Part shown: positions 36,872 to 43,851 of the stretch, piece by piece
How positions within the stretch are numbered: position 1 is the first letter of the stretch
Layout: each line of letters begins with the position of its first letter
Source of the DNA: Comamonadaceae bacterium
GTDB taxonomy: Bacteria > Pseudomonadota > Gammaproteobacteria > Burkholderiales > Burkholderiaceae_C
DNA length: 45,312 bases
NCBI GenBank assembly: GCA_015999985.1
Contig: JAECRA010000033.1
Location: 1 to 45,312 of the forward strand
Direction of reading: 5' to 3'
Position numbers and translations under genes: made by a program
The notes under the pieces: generated by a model
What the model was told of the DNA's origin: nothing
The model's input: the letters and a program-made list of their open reading frames with translations, nothing else
The model's database searches: none

Positions 36872-36901
36872 GTCTGGTGCAGCGCGCCATTGCGCCACAC
36901 C
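36862..36901 (-). promoter_or_regulatory. ANTAR-type two-hexaloop RNA leader element of nirB
   Basis: Read on minus, P1 has a 10-bp stem (36901-36892 with 36885-36876, two G-U pairs) and loop AAUGGC. P2 follows directly, stem AGAC/GUCU (36875-36872 with 36865-36862) and loop AAAGGC. Both loops are hexanucleotides with A at 1 and G at 4, the known ANTAR signature. P2 and the terminator cannot form together. A NIT-ANTAR regulator bound to P1/P2 when nitrate is present should therefore let transcription enter nirB. Confidence 0.85.
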
Positions 36902-36914
36902 CGTGCCACGAATT

Positions 36915-36931
36915 AAGCAATCACCGTGCCA
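36915..36931 (-). promoter_or_regulatory. Sigma-54 promoter of the nirB operon
   Basis: Minus-strand TGGCACGGTGATTGCTT matches the -24/-12 consensus TGGCACG-N4-TTGC exactly, GG and GC at correct spacing. The predicted transcript start is near 36905, four bases before hairpin P1, giving a leader of about 112 nt. Confidence 0.87.
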
Positions 36932-36938
36932 GAGAATA

Positions 36939-36955
36939 TGCACTGAGTTGGTGCG
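36939..36955. promoter_or_regulatory. Candidate NtrC-binding site between nirB and the NIT-ANTAR gene
   Basis: TGCACTGAGTTGGTGCG matches the NtrC consensus TGCACY-N4-TGGTGCA in all but the last base. It is centred about 42 bp before the predicted nirB start and about 64 bp before that of the regulator gene, closer than usual NtrC enhancers. It may serve both directions. Confidence 0.6.
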
Positions 36956-36984
36956 TTTCCTCTGGCTACCCGTTGTGACGGTCT

Positions 36985-37000
36985 CGGCATGGGAATTGCA
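36985..37000 (+). promoter_or_regulatory. Candidate sigma-54 promoter of the NIT-ANTAR gene
   Basis: CGGCATGGGAATTGCA keeps the essential GG and GC with correct spacing and differs from TGGCACG-N4-TTGCA at two positions. The -12 element would place the transcript start at about 37011, the A of the proposed start codon, implying a leaderless message. Confidence 0.5.
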
Positions 37001-37010
37001 CAGACAGTGC

Positions 37011-38186
37011 ATGACCTCCGCCTTGCATTTCCTGCAGCTTGCTCGCCAGTGCGAAATTACTGAGCTGGAATTTCTTCAGCGCACGAGTGCACTCGTCGAC
37101 ATCCTCGGCCGGTTGATCCACGCTCTACAAAAGGAGCGCGGGCTGAGCATGGTCTATTTGACCGGCCGCGAAGACCCCCAAGCCTTGCTGGCCCAGATCA
37201 AAGAATGCGAGCCACTGGCCAACAAGGCGCGAGCGGGTTTTGATGACTTGCATATTCCGGCTCAAGGGGCCCGCTTATTCAGCCGCATCGCTTACGTGCT
37301 TCAGGGGCTGGACGCTTTGCCGGACCTTCGAGACCGGATTCAAGCCCGGCAGAAGACCCCTGAGGCAGCTGTTGGTGCGTTCACCAAGCTGGTCACGGGC
37401 TTGCTGGCCGTCGTGTTTGAAGCCGCAGACGGCGCCGCCGACCCTGATATCTCGCGCCTGCTGGTGGCGCTGTTCCACTTCATGCAAGGCAAGGAATTCG
37501 CGGGTCAGGAGCGCGCGGCCGGCGTGGCTGCCTTTGGTGCGGGCGGCGAGCAACGTCAGCAGCACTGGTTGCATTTGATAGAGGCGCAAGAGAGGTGCTT
37601 CCAGGTCTTTTCAGAGTTCGCGCCACCCAGCTTGCTGCTCCACTGGCGGGTGGAGGACGCCACCCTGGAGCGCCTGCGCCGCTTGGGTTGCACGGTTGCA
37701 GTGAATGTCGAGTCCGGCGCCGATCTTCGCCAGACCTGGTTTGATGTGGCAACCAACCGCATGGATGCGCTGCACACCGTAGAAATCCAGCTCGCGGCGG
37801 AAGTTCTCTCTCTATGTGAGTCCCGGATTGCGCAAGCCCGGCAGCCTCTGCCCGACGCAGATGTCAGCGCGGATTTCTTCGATAGCTCTCCCGCACCCGC
37901 TGCAAGTTTGGGGCCGCAGTTGAACCGCTCGGTACTTGAGCTCGTCCAGGACCAATCTCAGCGCCTGCAAGCCATGCAAGCCGAACTTGAAACCACGCGT
38001 GCCGCATTGCACGAACGCAAGCTCGTGGAACGCGCCAAGGGCCTGCTGATGGCCAGGCGGCAACTTACAGAGAGCGACGCGCACAAGCTGCTTCGCCAAA
38101 CGGCCATGAACCAAGGCCGCAAGTTGTCAGAGGTCGCCGAGGCGGTGCTGGCCATGGCCGATTTGCTGCCACCTGCACCGCATTGA
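37011..38186 (+). CDS. nasR: Nitrate-sensing NIT-ANTAR antiterminator
   Basis: A 391-residue regulator with an N-terminal NIT (nitrate- and nitrite-sensing) domain, seen in LIHALQKERGLSMVYL and in the second helical repeat around RCFQVFSEFAP. A coiled segment (LVQDQSQRLQAMQAELETTR) and a C-terminal ANTAR RNA-binding domain (LVERAKGLLMARRQLTESDAHKLLRQTAM) follow. In Klebsiella, NasR binds nas leader RNA in the presence of nitrate and prevents termination. Matching leader elements lie before nirB and nrtA on either side. ATG 37011 lacks a Shine-Dalgarno, and a sigma-54-like site ends 11 bp ahead, so it may be translated from a leaderless transcript or start a little elsewhere. Confidence 0.93.
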   Translation: MTSALHFLQLARQCEITELEFLQRTSALVDILGRLIHALQKERGLSMVYLTGREDPQALLAQIKECEPLANKARAGFDDLHIPAQGARLFSRIAYVLQGLDALPDLRDRIQARQKTPEAAVGAFTKLVTGLLAVVFEAADGAADPDISRLLVALFHFMQGKEFAGQERAAGVAAFGAGGEQRQQHWLHLIEAQERCFQVFSEFAPPSLLLHWRVEDATLERLRRLGCTVAVNVESGADLRQTWFDVATNRMDALHTVEIQLAAEVLSLCESRIAQARQPLPDADVSADFFDSSPAPAASLGPQLNRSVLELVQDQSQRLQAMQAELETTRAALHERKLVERAKGLLMARRQLTESDAHKLLRQTAMNQGRKLSEVAEAVLAMADLLPPAPH

Positions 38187-38205
38187 GACTTTTTTGCTGC
38201 ACTGC

Positions 38206-38222
38206 AGCACCAGGCTGGTGCG
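38206..38222. promoter_or_regulatory. Candidate NtrC-binding site before nrtA
   Basis: AGCACCAGGCTGGTGCG contains the core GCACC-N4-TGGTGC of NtrC sites; only the outermost bases differ. It is centred about 237 bp before the predicted nrtA transcript start, a typical enhancer distance for sigma-54 promoters. Confidence 0.65.
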
Positions 38223-38424
38223 AAATGACACATCCATGGCCGTGACGGGAGCGTGGAGTGCGGTGCCAGTATCGGGAAAACTCGTGGGAAAAGCCTGCTG
38301 ATGTATGCCCCTATGGGGTGTCAAAAAGCTTGCAACAACACTCTGTATAGCAGTGATGGGCTCGCAGCGCGAAAGCTTTTTAGCGCGCCATTTTTTCAGC
38401 GAGTTTCCCGTATCCAGGGCGGGA

Positions 38425-38440
38425 TGGCACGCTTCATGCA
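38425..38440 (+). promoter_or_regulatory. Sigma-54 promoter of the nrtA operon
   Basis: TGGCACGCTTCATGCA fits TGGCACG-N4-TTGCA with one mismatch, and the GG and GC are correctly spaced. The predicted start near 38451 is 8 bases before hairpin P1 and gives a leader of about 116 nt, almost the same as for nirB. Confidence 0.85.
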
Positions 38441-38458
38441 GTCACGTGTGGCAGCAAA

Positions 38459-38499
38459 GTCCTTCCAATGGCGGAGGGGCGTTAGCAGACAACGGTGTC
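38459..38499 (+). promoter_or_regulatory. ANTAR-type two-hexaloop RNA leader element of nrtA
   Basis: P1 has an 8-bp stem (38459-38466 with 38473-38480, two G-U pairs) and loop AAUGGC, the same loop as in the nirB leader. P2 has a short GAC/GUC stem (38488-38490 with 38497-38499) and loop AACGGU. Both loops are hexanucleotides with A1 and G4. P2 loop and 3' stem lie inside the 5' arm of the attenuator, so the two structures exclude each other. P2 is weaker than its nirB counterpart. Confidence 0.82.
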
Positions 38500-38548
38500 C
38501 TCCTCTACTTGCACGCGCGGATAGAGGCCGGACGCCGTTTTTGTTTTT
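38491..38548 (+). terminator. Leader intrinsic terminator (attenuator) of the nrtA operon
   Basis: AACGGTGTCC (38491-38500) pairs with GGACGCCGTT (38530-38539) with one G-U pair; the helix continues with CCTCTA (38502-38507) and TAGAGG (38522-38527). The run TTTGTTTTT follows (38540-38548). It lies 18 bp before the nrtA start codon. Confidence 0.88.
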
Positions 38549-38566
38549 ACGTTCCAAGGAGTTCAC

Positions 38567-39790
38567 ATGTCGCCCTCTCAGATTCAACGTCGCGATTTCA
38601 TTGGCCTCGCTGCGGGCGCAGCACTCAGTGTGAGTGGCGGTGCCTGGGCTGCAGGATCAGACAAGCCAGAAAAAGAAGAGGTGAAGATCGGCTTTATCCC
38701 GCTTACCGATTGCGCGAGCGTGGTCATGGCCTCTGTATTGGGCCTGGACAAGAAGTACGGCGTGAAAATTGTTCTCAGCAAGGAAGCCAGCTGGGCCGGT
38801 GTGCGCGACAAACTCGTCAACGGAGAGCTGGACATGGCTCACGTCCTCTACGGCTTGATCTACGGCGTACATCTGGGCGTGAGTGGACCCAAGAAGGACA
38901 TGGCTGTGCTCATGGGTCTCAATCACAACGGGCAGGCCATCACACTCTCGAAAGCCTTGGCGGACAAGGGTGCGGTAGACGGTCCTTCCCTTGCAGCGCT
39001 CATGGCCAAGGAAAAGCGCGAGTACACCTTCGCGGGTACGTTCCCTACCGGCACGCATGCCATGTGGATGCACTACTGGTTGGCCGCCGCAGGCATTAAC
39101 CCTTTGACGGGCGCCAAACTCATTACGGTACCGCCCCCGCAGATGGTGGCGAATATGCGTGTGGGCAATATGGACGGCTTCTGTGTCGGCGAACCATGGA
39201 ACCAGCGCGCCATCATGGATGGGATAGGCGTGACGGCCAACACCACGCAGGAGATCTGGAAGGACCACCCCGAGAAGGTGTTGGGCACTACGGCCGATTT
39301 CATGAAGAAGTACCCCAACACTACGCGCGCGGTCATGATGGCGGTGATGGAGGCTGGGCAATGGATTGACGCCAGTCTTTCGAACAAGATGAAGATGGCC
39401 GAGACCATTGCAGGCAAAGCGTACGTCAACACCAGTGTGGACGCCATCAACCAGCGGATCCTGGGTCGTTACCAAAACGGACGTGGCAAAAGCTGGGACG
39501 ACGCCAACCACATGAAGTTCTTCAACGACGGCCTGGTGAACTTCCCTTTCCTTTCAGACGGCATGTGGTTCCTTACCCAGCACAAGCGTTGGGGTTTGCT
39601 CAAGCAGCACCCTGACTATCTGGCCGTGGCCAAGCAGGTAAACCAGATTGATCTGTATCGATCCGTAGCGAGCGCCATGAAGATCAGCGTCCCCAAAGAC
39701 GTCATGCGCACCAGCAAACTCATCGACGGTGTGGTGTGGGACGGAAAAGACCCCGCCAAGTACGCCGACGGTTTCAAGATAAAGGCCTGA
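38567..39790 (+). CDS. nrtA: Nitrate/nitrite ABC transporter substrate-binding protein
   Basis: A 407-residue binding protein of the NrtA/NasF/CmpA family. The N-terminus carries a twin-arginine signal (QRRDFIGLAAGAAL, R8 and R9), so it is exported folded through Tat. The mature part starts VKIGFIPLTDCASVVMAS, typical of nitrate-binding proteins, and has MRVGNMDGFCVGEPWN later. AAGGAG at 38556-38561 sets the start. It is the first gene of the nrtA-nrtB-nrtD operon, controlled by a sigma-54 promoter and an ANTAR leader. Confidence 0.96.
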   Translation: MSPSQIQRRDFIGLAAGAALSVSGGAWAAGSDKPEKEEVKIGFIPLTDCASVVMASVLGLDKKYGVKIVLSKEASWAGVRDKLVNGELDMAHVLYGLIYGVHLGVSGPKKDMAVLMGLNHNGQAITLSKALADKGAVDGPSLAALMAKEKREYTFAGTFPTGTHAMWMHYWLAAAGINPLTGAKLITVPPPQMVANMRVGNMDGFCVGEPWNQRAIMDGIGVTANTTQEIWKDHPEKVLGTTADFMKKYPNTTRAVMMAVMEAGQWIDASLSNKMKMAETIAGKAYVNTSVDAINQRILGRYQNGRGKSWDDANHMKFFNDGLVNFPFLSDGMWFLTQHKRWGLLKQHPDYLAVAKQVNQIDLYRSVASAMKISVPKDVMRTSKLIDGVVWDGKDPAKYADGFKIKA

Positions 39791-39792
39791 CC

Positions 39793-40824
39793 ATGACCAC
39801 CAGCGAACTCACCTCAGCTTTTCCTGGCGCTGGCTCATCCACCTTGTCGCACGAGACAAAACGGGCTGGCGAGCAAGCCAAGCATGAGCTTGCGCAGAGC
39901 CGGCCCGGCCCGGCCGCTGGTGTTTCAGCCAGTGTCTCCACCGATGTCGGAAGTCACGATAGTGCCTCAGCGGAAAGACTTCCGAAGCCTGTCCTCGCCG
40001 TCGGCAGCGAATCCACCCAGGGGGGAGGGCGCCTGAGCGCCATGGGTGGACGGTGGCTTAGGGCCATTCTTCCGCCTGCTTGCGGACTAGCATTGCTGAT
40101 ACTGGTGTGGGCCGTCGTTTCGTCGGTCACTGGAAATACGATACCCGGACCTCTAGAGACGTGGCAGCAGGCCGTGGAGGTGTTCCGCGATCCGTTCTAT
40201 CACAACGGACCAAACGACCAAGGCGTTGGCTGGAACGTGCTGGCTTCATTGCAGCGGGTGGCGATTGGTTTTGGATTGGCTGCCCTGGTGGGCATTCCCG
40301 CCGGTTTCATCATTGGCAGGTTTGACTTCCTTTCGCGCATGTTCAATCCGCTGATCAGCCTGCTCAGGCCGGTGTCGCCGCTCGCGTGGCTGCCCATTGG
40401 CTTGCTGGTTTTCAAGGGCGCTAACCCGGCCGCCATCTGGACCATTTTTATCTGCTCCATCTGGCCCATGATCATCAACACGGCGGTCGGTGTGCAGCGC
40501 GTGCCGCAGGATTACATGAACGTGGCACGTGTGCTCAACCTGAGCGAATGGAAGATCGCCACCACGGTCCTTTTCCCTGCAGTCCTGCCTTATATGTTGA
40601 CTGGCGTGCGGCTGGCTGTAGGCACTGCATGGTTGGTTATCGTCGCGGCCGAGATGCTGACGGGCGGTGTAGGCATCGGCTTCTGGGTGTGGGATGAGTG
40701 GAACAACCTGAATGTGAAGAACATCATCGTGGCCATCTTCGTGATTGGCATCGTGGGCTTGGTGCTTGAAATGGCGCTGGTCAAGATCGCTACCGCATTT
40801 ACGTTTGAAGAGGTGAAGTCATGA
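39793..40824 (+). CDS. nrtB: Nitrate ABC transporter permease
   Basis: A 343-residue inner-membrane permease of the NrtB/SsuC family. The BPD-transporter domain spans roughly residues 90-340, with the coupling EAA-like loop near VPQDYMNVARVLNLSEWKI. The first 85 or so residues are hydrophilic, rich in Ser, Ala and Gly, with no counterpart in cyanobacterial NrtB. It starts two bases after the nrtA stop and overlaps the ATPase gene by ATGA. Confidence 0.94.
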   Translation: MTTSELTSAFPGAGSSTLSHETKRAGEQAKHELAQSRPGPAAGVSASVSTDVGSHDSASAERLPKPVLAVGSESTQGGGRLSAMGGRWLRAILPPACGLALLILVWAVVSSVTGNTIPGPLETWQQAVEVFRDPFYHNGPNDQGVGWNVLASLQRVAIGFGLAALVGIPAGFIIGRFDFLSRMFNPLISLLRPVSPLAWLPIGLLVFKGANPAAIWTIFICSIWPMIINTAVGVQRVPQDYMNVARVLNLSEWKIATTVLFPAVLPYMLTGVRLAVGTAWLVIVAAEMLTGGVGIGFWVWDEWNNLNVKNIIVAIFVIGIVGLVLEMALVKIATAFTFEEVKS

Positions 40825-41624
40825 GTGATGCCAAATTCATTGAAGTCCAAGGGGTAGATCAAACCTTCAAAACGGCCAAGGGCTTGTTCCCTGCGCTGCG
40901 TCATATTGATCTGAGCATTGCCAAAGGCGAATTCGTGGCGCTCATCGGCCACTCAGGCTGCGGCAAGAGCACCTTGCTTAACTTGATAGCAGGACTGACG
41001 ACACCAACTTCGGGCGTGCTGCTGTGCGCCAACAGGGAAATCAGGGGCCCCGGTCCTGATCGCGCCGTGGTGTTCCAGAACCATTCACTGCTGCCCTGGC
41101 TGACTTGCGAGGGCAACGTCTATCTTGCGGTGGAGCGGGTGTTTAGCGCCAAGGAAAGCAAGGCGAAATTGAAGGAGCGGACGGCTGCCGCACTGGACAT
41201 GGTGGGCCTGAGCCACGCCGCTCACAAACGTCCTGGCGAAATATCTGGCGGCATGAAGCAGCGCGTGGGCATTGCACGTGCGTTGTCTATGGAGCCCCAG
41301 GTGCTGCTGATGGACGAGCCCTTCGGTGCGCTCGATGCGCTCACTCGCGCCAAGCTACAGGACGAGCTGCTGGAAATAGTCGCTCGTACCCAAAGCACCG
41401 TGGTCATGGTTACTCACGACGTGGACGAAGCCGTACTCTTGTCAGACAAGATTGTGATGATGACCAATGGCCCCGCCGCTACGATAGGCGAGGTGCTGCA
41501 TGTCGATATCGAACGCCCCCGCAAGCGCGTGGAGTTGGCAGAAGACCCGCGCTATTTGCAAGCGCGCAAGGCGGTGATCGATTTTCTCTACACCCGGCAA
41601 GGGCATGTGGAGAGGGCCGCTTAG
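40821..41624 (+). CDS. nrtD: Nitrate ABC transporter ATP-binding protein
   Basis: A 267-residue ABC ATPase of the NrtC/NrtD/TauB/SsuB group. It has Walker A GHSGCGKST (43-51), the Q-loop FQNHSLLPWL, the signature ISGGMKQRVGIARAL and Walker B VLLMDEPFGALDALTR. It has no fused binding domain like cyanobacterial NrtC, so a homodimer probably powers NrtB. It is the last gene of the operon. Confidence 0.95.
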   Translation: MSDAKFIEVQGVDQTFKTAKGLFPALRHIDLSIAKGEFVALIGHSGCGKSTLLNLIAGLTTPTSGVLLCANREIRGPGPDRAVVFQNHSLLPWLTCEGNVYLAVERVFSAKESKAKLKERTAAALDMVGLSHAAHKRPGEISGGMKQRVGIARALSMEPQVLLMDEPFGALDALTRAKLQDELLEIVARTQSTVVMVTHDVDEAVLLSDKIVMMTNGPAATIGEVLHVDIERPRKRVELAEDPRYLQARKAVIDFLYTRQGHVERAA

Positions 41625-41773
41625 CCGATTGATAAGGGAGGCCTTGACGACACTAAGGACCAAGGCGTCTCTCCCATCCGCAGTAACCCCGCTTGCTTGG
41701 GAGCGTTGTGCGCCGTGCTATGGCGGCCGACTGAAGATCAACCGCAGGGGTGTGGTTTGGCTCATCTTGAATA

Positions 41774-41808
41774 TTCTGTTTGACAGAACATCATTCTTTC
41801 AGACAAAA
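41774..41808 (+). promoter_or_regulatory. Tandem operator A (two units, 20 bp apart) before the nicD-like gene
   Basis: Unit 1 (41774-41788) is TTCTGTTTGACAGAA, a perfect 6-3-6 palindrome. Unit 2 (41794-41808) is TTCTTTCAGACAAAA. Together they match operator B near 44664 as TTC-N2-T-N2-GAC repeats of 20-bp period. A TTGACA (41780-41785) lies inside unit 1 and could be a -35 element. The likely ligand is the IclR regulator at 43852-44607. Confidence 0.68.
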
Positions 41809-41893
41809 TAACTTCCATTCTTTAGAGAGGCGCGTCGGCGTGTTGCGCGTCCGACTGTCTTATCGTGCTTTCTATTTCTGAATCGGAAGAACC

Positions 41894-42697
41894 ATGAGCG
41901 TTGCAAGAGGCGGGCATGTCCGCGCCAATGGCATCCGCCAGCATTACCTGCATTTTCCTGGCACAGGCAGGCCGCTGGTCATCGTGCCTGGTATCGTGAG
42001 CCCAGCTATTCTTTGGGCCCATGTGGGTGAGTCGCTAGCACCGCGTTATGACTGCTATGTGCTGGACGTGCGTGGACGCGGGCTTTCAGAAGCCGGTCCG
42101 CATCTGGATTACGGCGTGGCGGCGTGTGCCCAGGACGTGGCGGCCTTTGTTCAAGCGCTTGAAATGGATGCTCCTTTGCTCATGGGGCATTCCATGGGCG
42201 CGCGCATTTCCTTGCGAGCCGCTGCGCTTGCACCTGAGCTTGTGCATGCGCTGATCTTGGTCGACCCTCCCACCAGCGGTCCCGGACGACGTCCGTATCC
42301 GATTCCTCTTGCACGGACACTTGCGCTTTTACGTGCGGCGCAGCGAGGCGAGGCTGCGCAGGCGCTTAGCGCGAGCACGGCGGCGCCTTGGCCAGCAGCG
42401 TTGCAGCGTTTGCGGGCCGAGTGGCTCGCTACCTGCGATGAGCGCGCTGCCTACGCAGCGAGTGCTGATTTTCATGAGCAGGATATGTTTGCCGATCTGG
42501 CGCGCACCACGATGCCCGTTTCGCTGATCTGCGCGGGAGAGGGGGGCGTGGTTTCCGATGCTGACGTCGAAGAGATGCGGCTTCTCCGGCCCGATCTTCA
42601 TGCTGTTCGGCTGGCAGGTGCTGGACACCAGATGCAGGCCGAAAATTTCGATATCTTCAACAGCTTGCTGGAGACAACCCTCAAGCGCCACGCCTGA
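41894..42697 (+). CDS. nicD: N-formylmaleamate deformylase-like alpha/beta hydrolase
   Basis: A 267-residue alpha/beta hydrolase closely resembling Pseudomonas NicD, which removes formate from N-formylmaleamic acid to give maleamic acid. Similar stretches include VRANGIRQHYL, IVPGIVSPAILW, YVLDVRGRGLSEAGP, GHSMGARI and LVDPPTSGPGRRPYP. The triad is S100, D124 and H245, in line with the triad I recall for NicD. Its place 38 bp ahead of a nicX-like gene, in pathway partnership, strengthens the call. A tandem operator and a possible TTGACA lie about 100 bp upstream. Confidence 0.88.
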   Translation: MSVARGGHVRANGIRQHYLHFPGTGRPLVIVPGIVSPAILWAHVGESLAPRYDCYVLDVRGRGLSEAGPHLDYGVAACAQDVAAFVQALEMDAPLLMGHSMGARISLRAAALAPELVHALILVDPPTSGPGRRPYPIPLARTLALLRAAQRGEAAQALSASTAAPWPAALQRLRAEWLATCDERAAYAASADFHEQDMFADLARTTMPVSLICAGEGGVVSDADVEEMRLLRPDLHAVRLAGAGHQMQAENFDIFNSLLETTLKRHA

Positions 42698-42735
42698 GGC
42701 GTGTCATATGAACACGTTCTAAGAAGGAGCCGCCA

Positions 42736-43779
42736 TTGAAAATCGATGCTGAAATGCTGGAAGTCTTCACGCGTGAGTTGACGCTGTGTCGCGTGACGTC
42801 GGGAGAAACGGTGGTCGTGTTGACGGCCGATGACGAGTGGCAGGATCATGCGCAAGCCTTCATGGTGGCTGCCGAGCGATTAGGTGCCAGCACATTCAAT
42901 CTCAATGTACGCCGTGCGCAAGCCAATGCAGTTGGTGTGCAGGGCCGCCACCCCCTTGTGGGCAACACGCTGGCATTGAATACGCTCAAATCGGCCAGCA
43001 TGGTCATCGATATGGTGGGCCTGCTGTTTTCTCGCGAGCAAGCTGAGATCCAGGCCGCGGGTGCACGTGTCTTGCGAGTGATGGAGCCATTCCACGTTCT
43101 CAAGCAGATGTTTCCGACGGAAGATCTGGCTCGTCGTGTTGAGTACGCCAAGGGCTTGCTGGAGAAGGCTGGCCGCATGCGGATCACATCAGATGCGGGC
43201 ACTGACGTGACCTACAAGCTAGGCCAGTATCCGGTGATCTCCGAATACGGCTATACGCACGAGGCCGGCAGGTGGGATCATTTTCCTTCAGGCTTTGCGT
43301 TCACTCAGGGTGACGATGGCGGAGTCGAAGGCCGGGTAGTGCTGCAGCCTGGGGATATTCTGTGCGCGTTCAAGCAGTATGTTCAGTCACCCATTACGCT
43401 TGAGATTCGCCAAGGCATGGTGGTTGAAATCACCGGCGAAGGCACGGATGCTCAGTTGATCAAAAGCTATATCGACAGCTTCAATGATCCGCGGGCTTAC
43501 GCTATTTCACACATTGGCTGGGGCTTGAATGAGAAGGCGCGCTGGTTCCAGTTTTCCGTGACTCGCCAGTTGGCGCAAGAGCACGTGATGAACGCTTTGT
43601 CGTTCTACGGGAACGTGCTGTTTTCGCTGGGCCCCAATCTTGAACTCGGCGGCACAAACGACACGGCCTGCCATCTCGATTTGCCCATGCGCCGCTGCAA
43701 TCTCTGGCTTGATGACGTGCAGATCTTGCGCGAAGGCGATGTTGTTCACCCCGAGATGCGAGTGGAAGTCACAGCCTGA
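42736..43779 (+). CDS. nicX: 2,5-dihydroxypyridine 5,6-dioxygenase-like protein
   Basis: A 347-residue protein resembling NicX, the Fe(II) dioxygenase that opens 2,5-dihydroxypyridine to N-formylmaleamate. The conserved C-terminal half includes LGQYPVISEYGYTHEAGRWD, ISHIGWGL and CHLDLPMRRCN. The metal ligands of NicX (two His, one Asp) correspond to H259, H313 and D315. The N-terminal third is more divergent than the C-terminal part. It starts at TTG 42736, with AAGGAG 7-8 nt ahead; the absence of a nearby in-frame ATG and the strong ribosome binding site decide this. Confidence 0.88.
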   Translation: MKIDAEMLEVFTRELTLCRVTSGETVVVLTADDEWQDHAQAFMVAAERLGASTFNLNVRRAQANAVGVQGRHPLVGNTLALNTLKSASMVIDMVGLLFSREQAEIQAAGARVLRVMEPFHVLKQMFPTEDLARRVEYAKGLLEKAGRMRITSDAGTDVTYKLGQYPVISEYGYTHEAGRWDHFPSGFAFTQGDDGGVEGRVVLQPGDILCAFKQYVQSPITLEIRQGMVVEITGEGTDAQLIKSYIDSFNDPRAYAISHIGWGLNEKARWFQFSVTRQLAQEHVMNALSFYGNVLFSLGPNLELGGTNDTACHLDLPMRRCNLWLDDVQILREGDVVHPEMRVEVTA

Positions 43780-43851
43780 GGCCGGCTCTGGCGTTGCGCC
43801 TTGGACGGCTCATAGATCTGTTCAGAGGGGATAGGGCCCCCAACCATTCGC

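Larger units (their letters stand above)
38187..38566 (+). other. 380-bp regulatory region before the nitrate transporter operon
   Basis: This gap holds, in order, an NtrC-like site (38206-38222), a GCGCG/CGCGC hairpin near 38368-38391 followed by a T-run that may end the nasR transcript, a sigma-54 promoter (38425-38440), two hexaloop hairpins and an attenuator. No coding sequence is supported. Confidence 0.75.

Noticed and set aside
36997..37011. TGCACAGACAGTGCA as a second NtrC site
   Set aside because: The half-sites are spaced by 5 bp where NtrC needs 7, and it overlaps the sigma-54 element and start codon.
38191..38216. T-run and GCTGC/GCAGC hairpin right after nasR, as a terminator
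   Set aside because: On plus the T-run precedes the stem, and on minus the stem is followed by A residues, so neither strand gives an intrinsic terminator.
41641..41666. GCCTTG/CAAGGC inverted repeat after nrtD as terminator
   Set aside because: The stem is only 6 bp with a 14-nt loop and no U-run follows.
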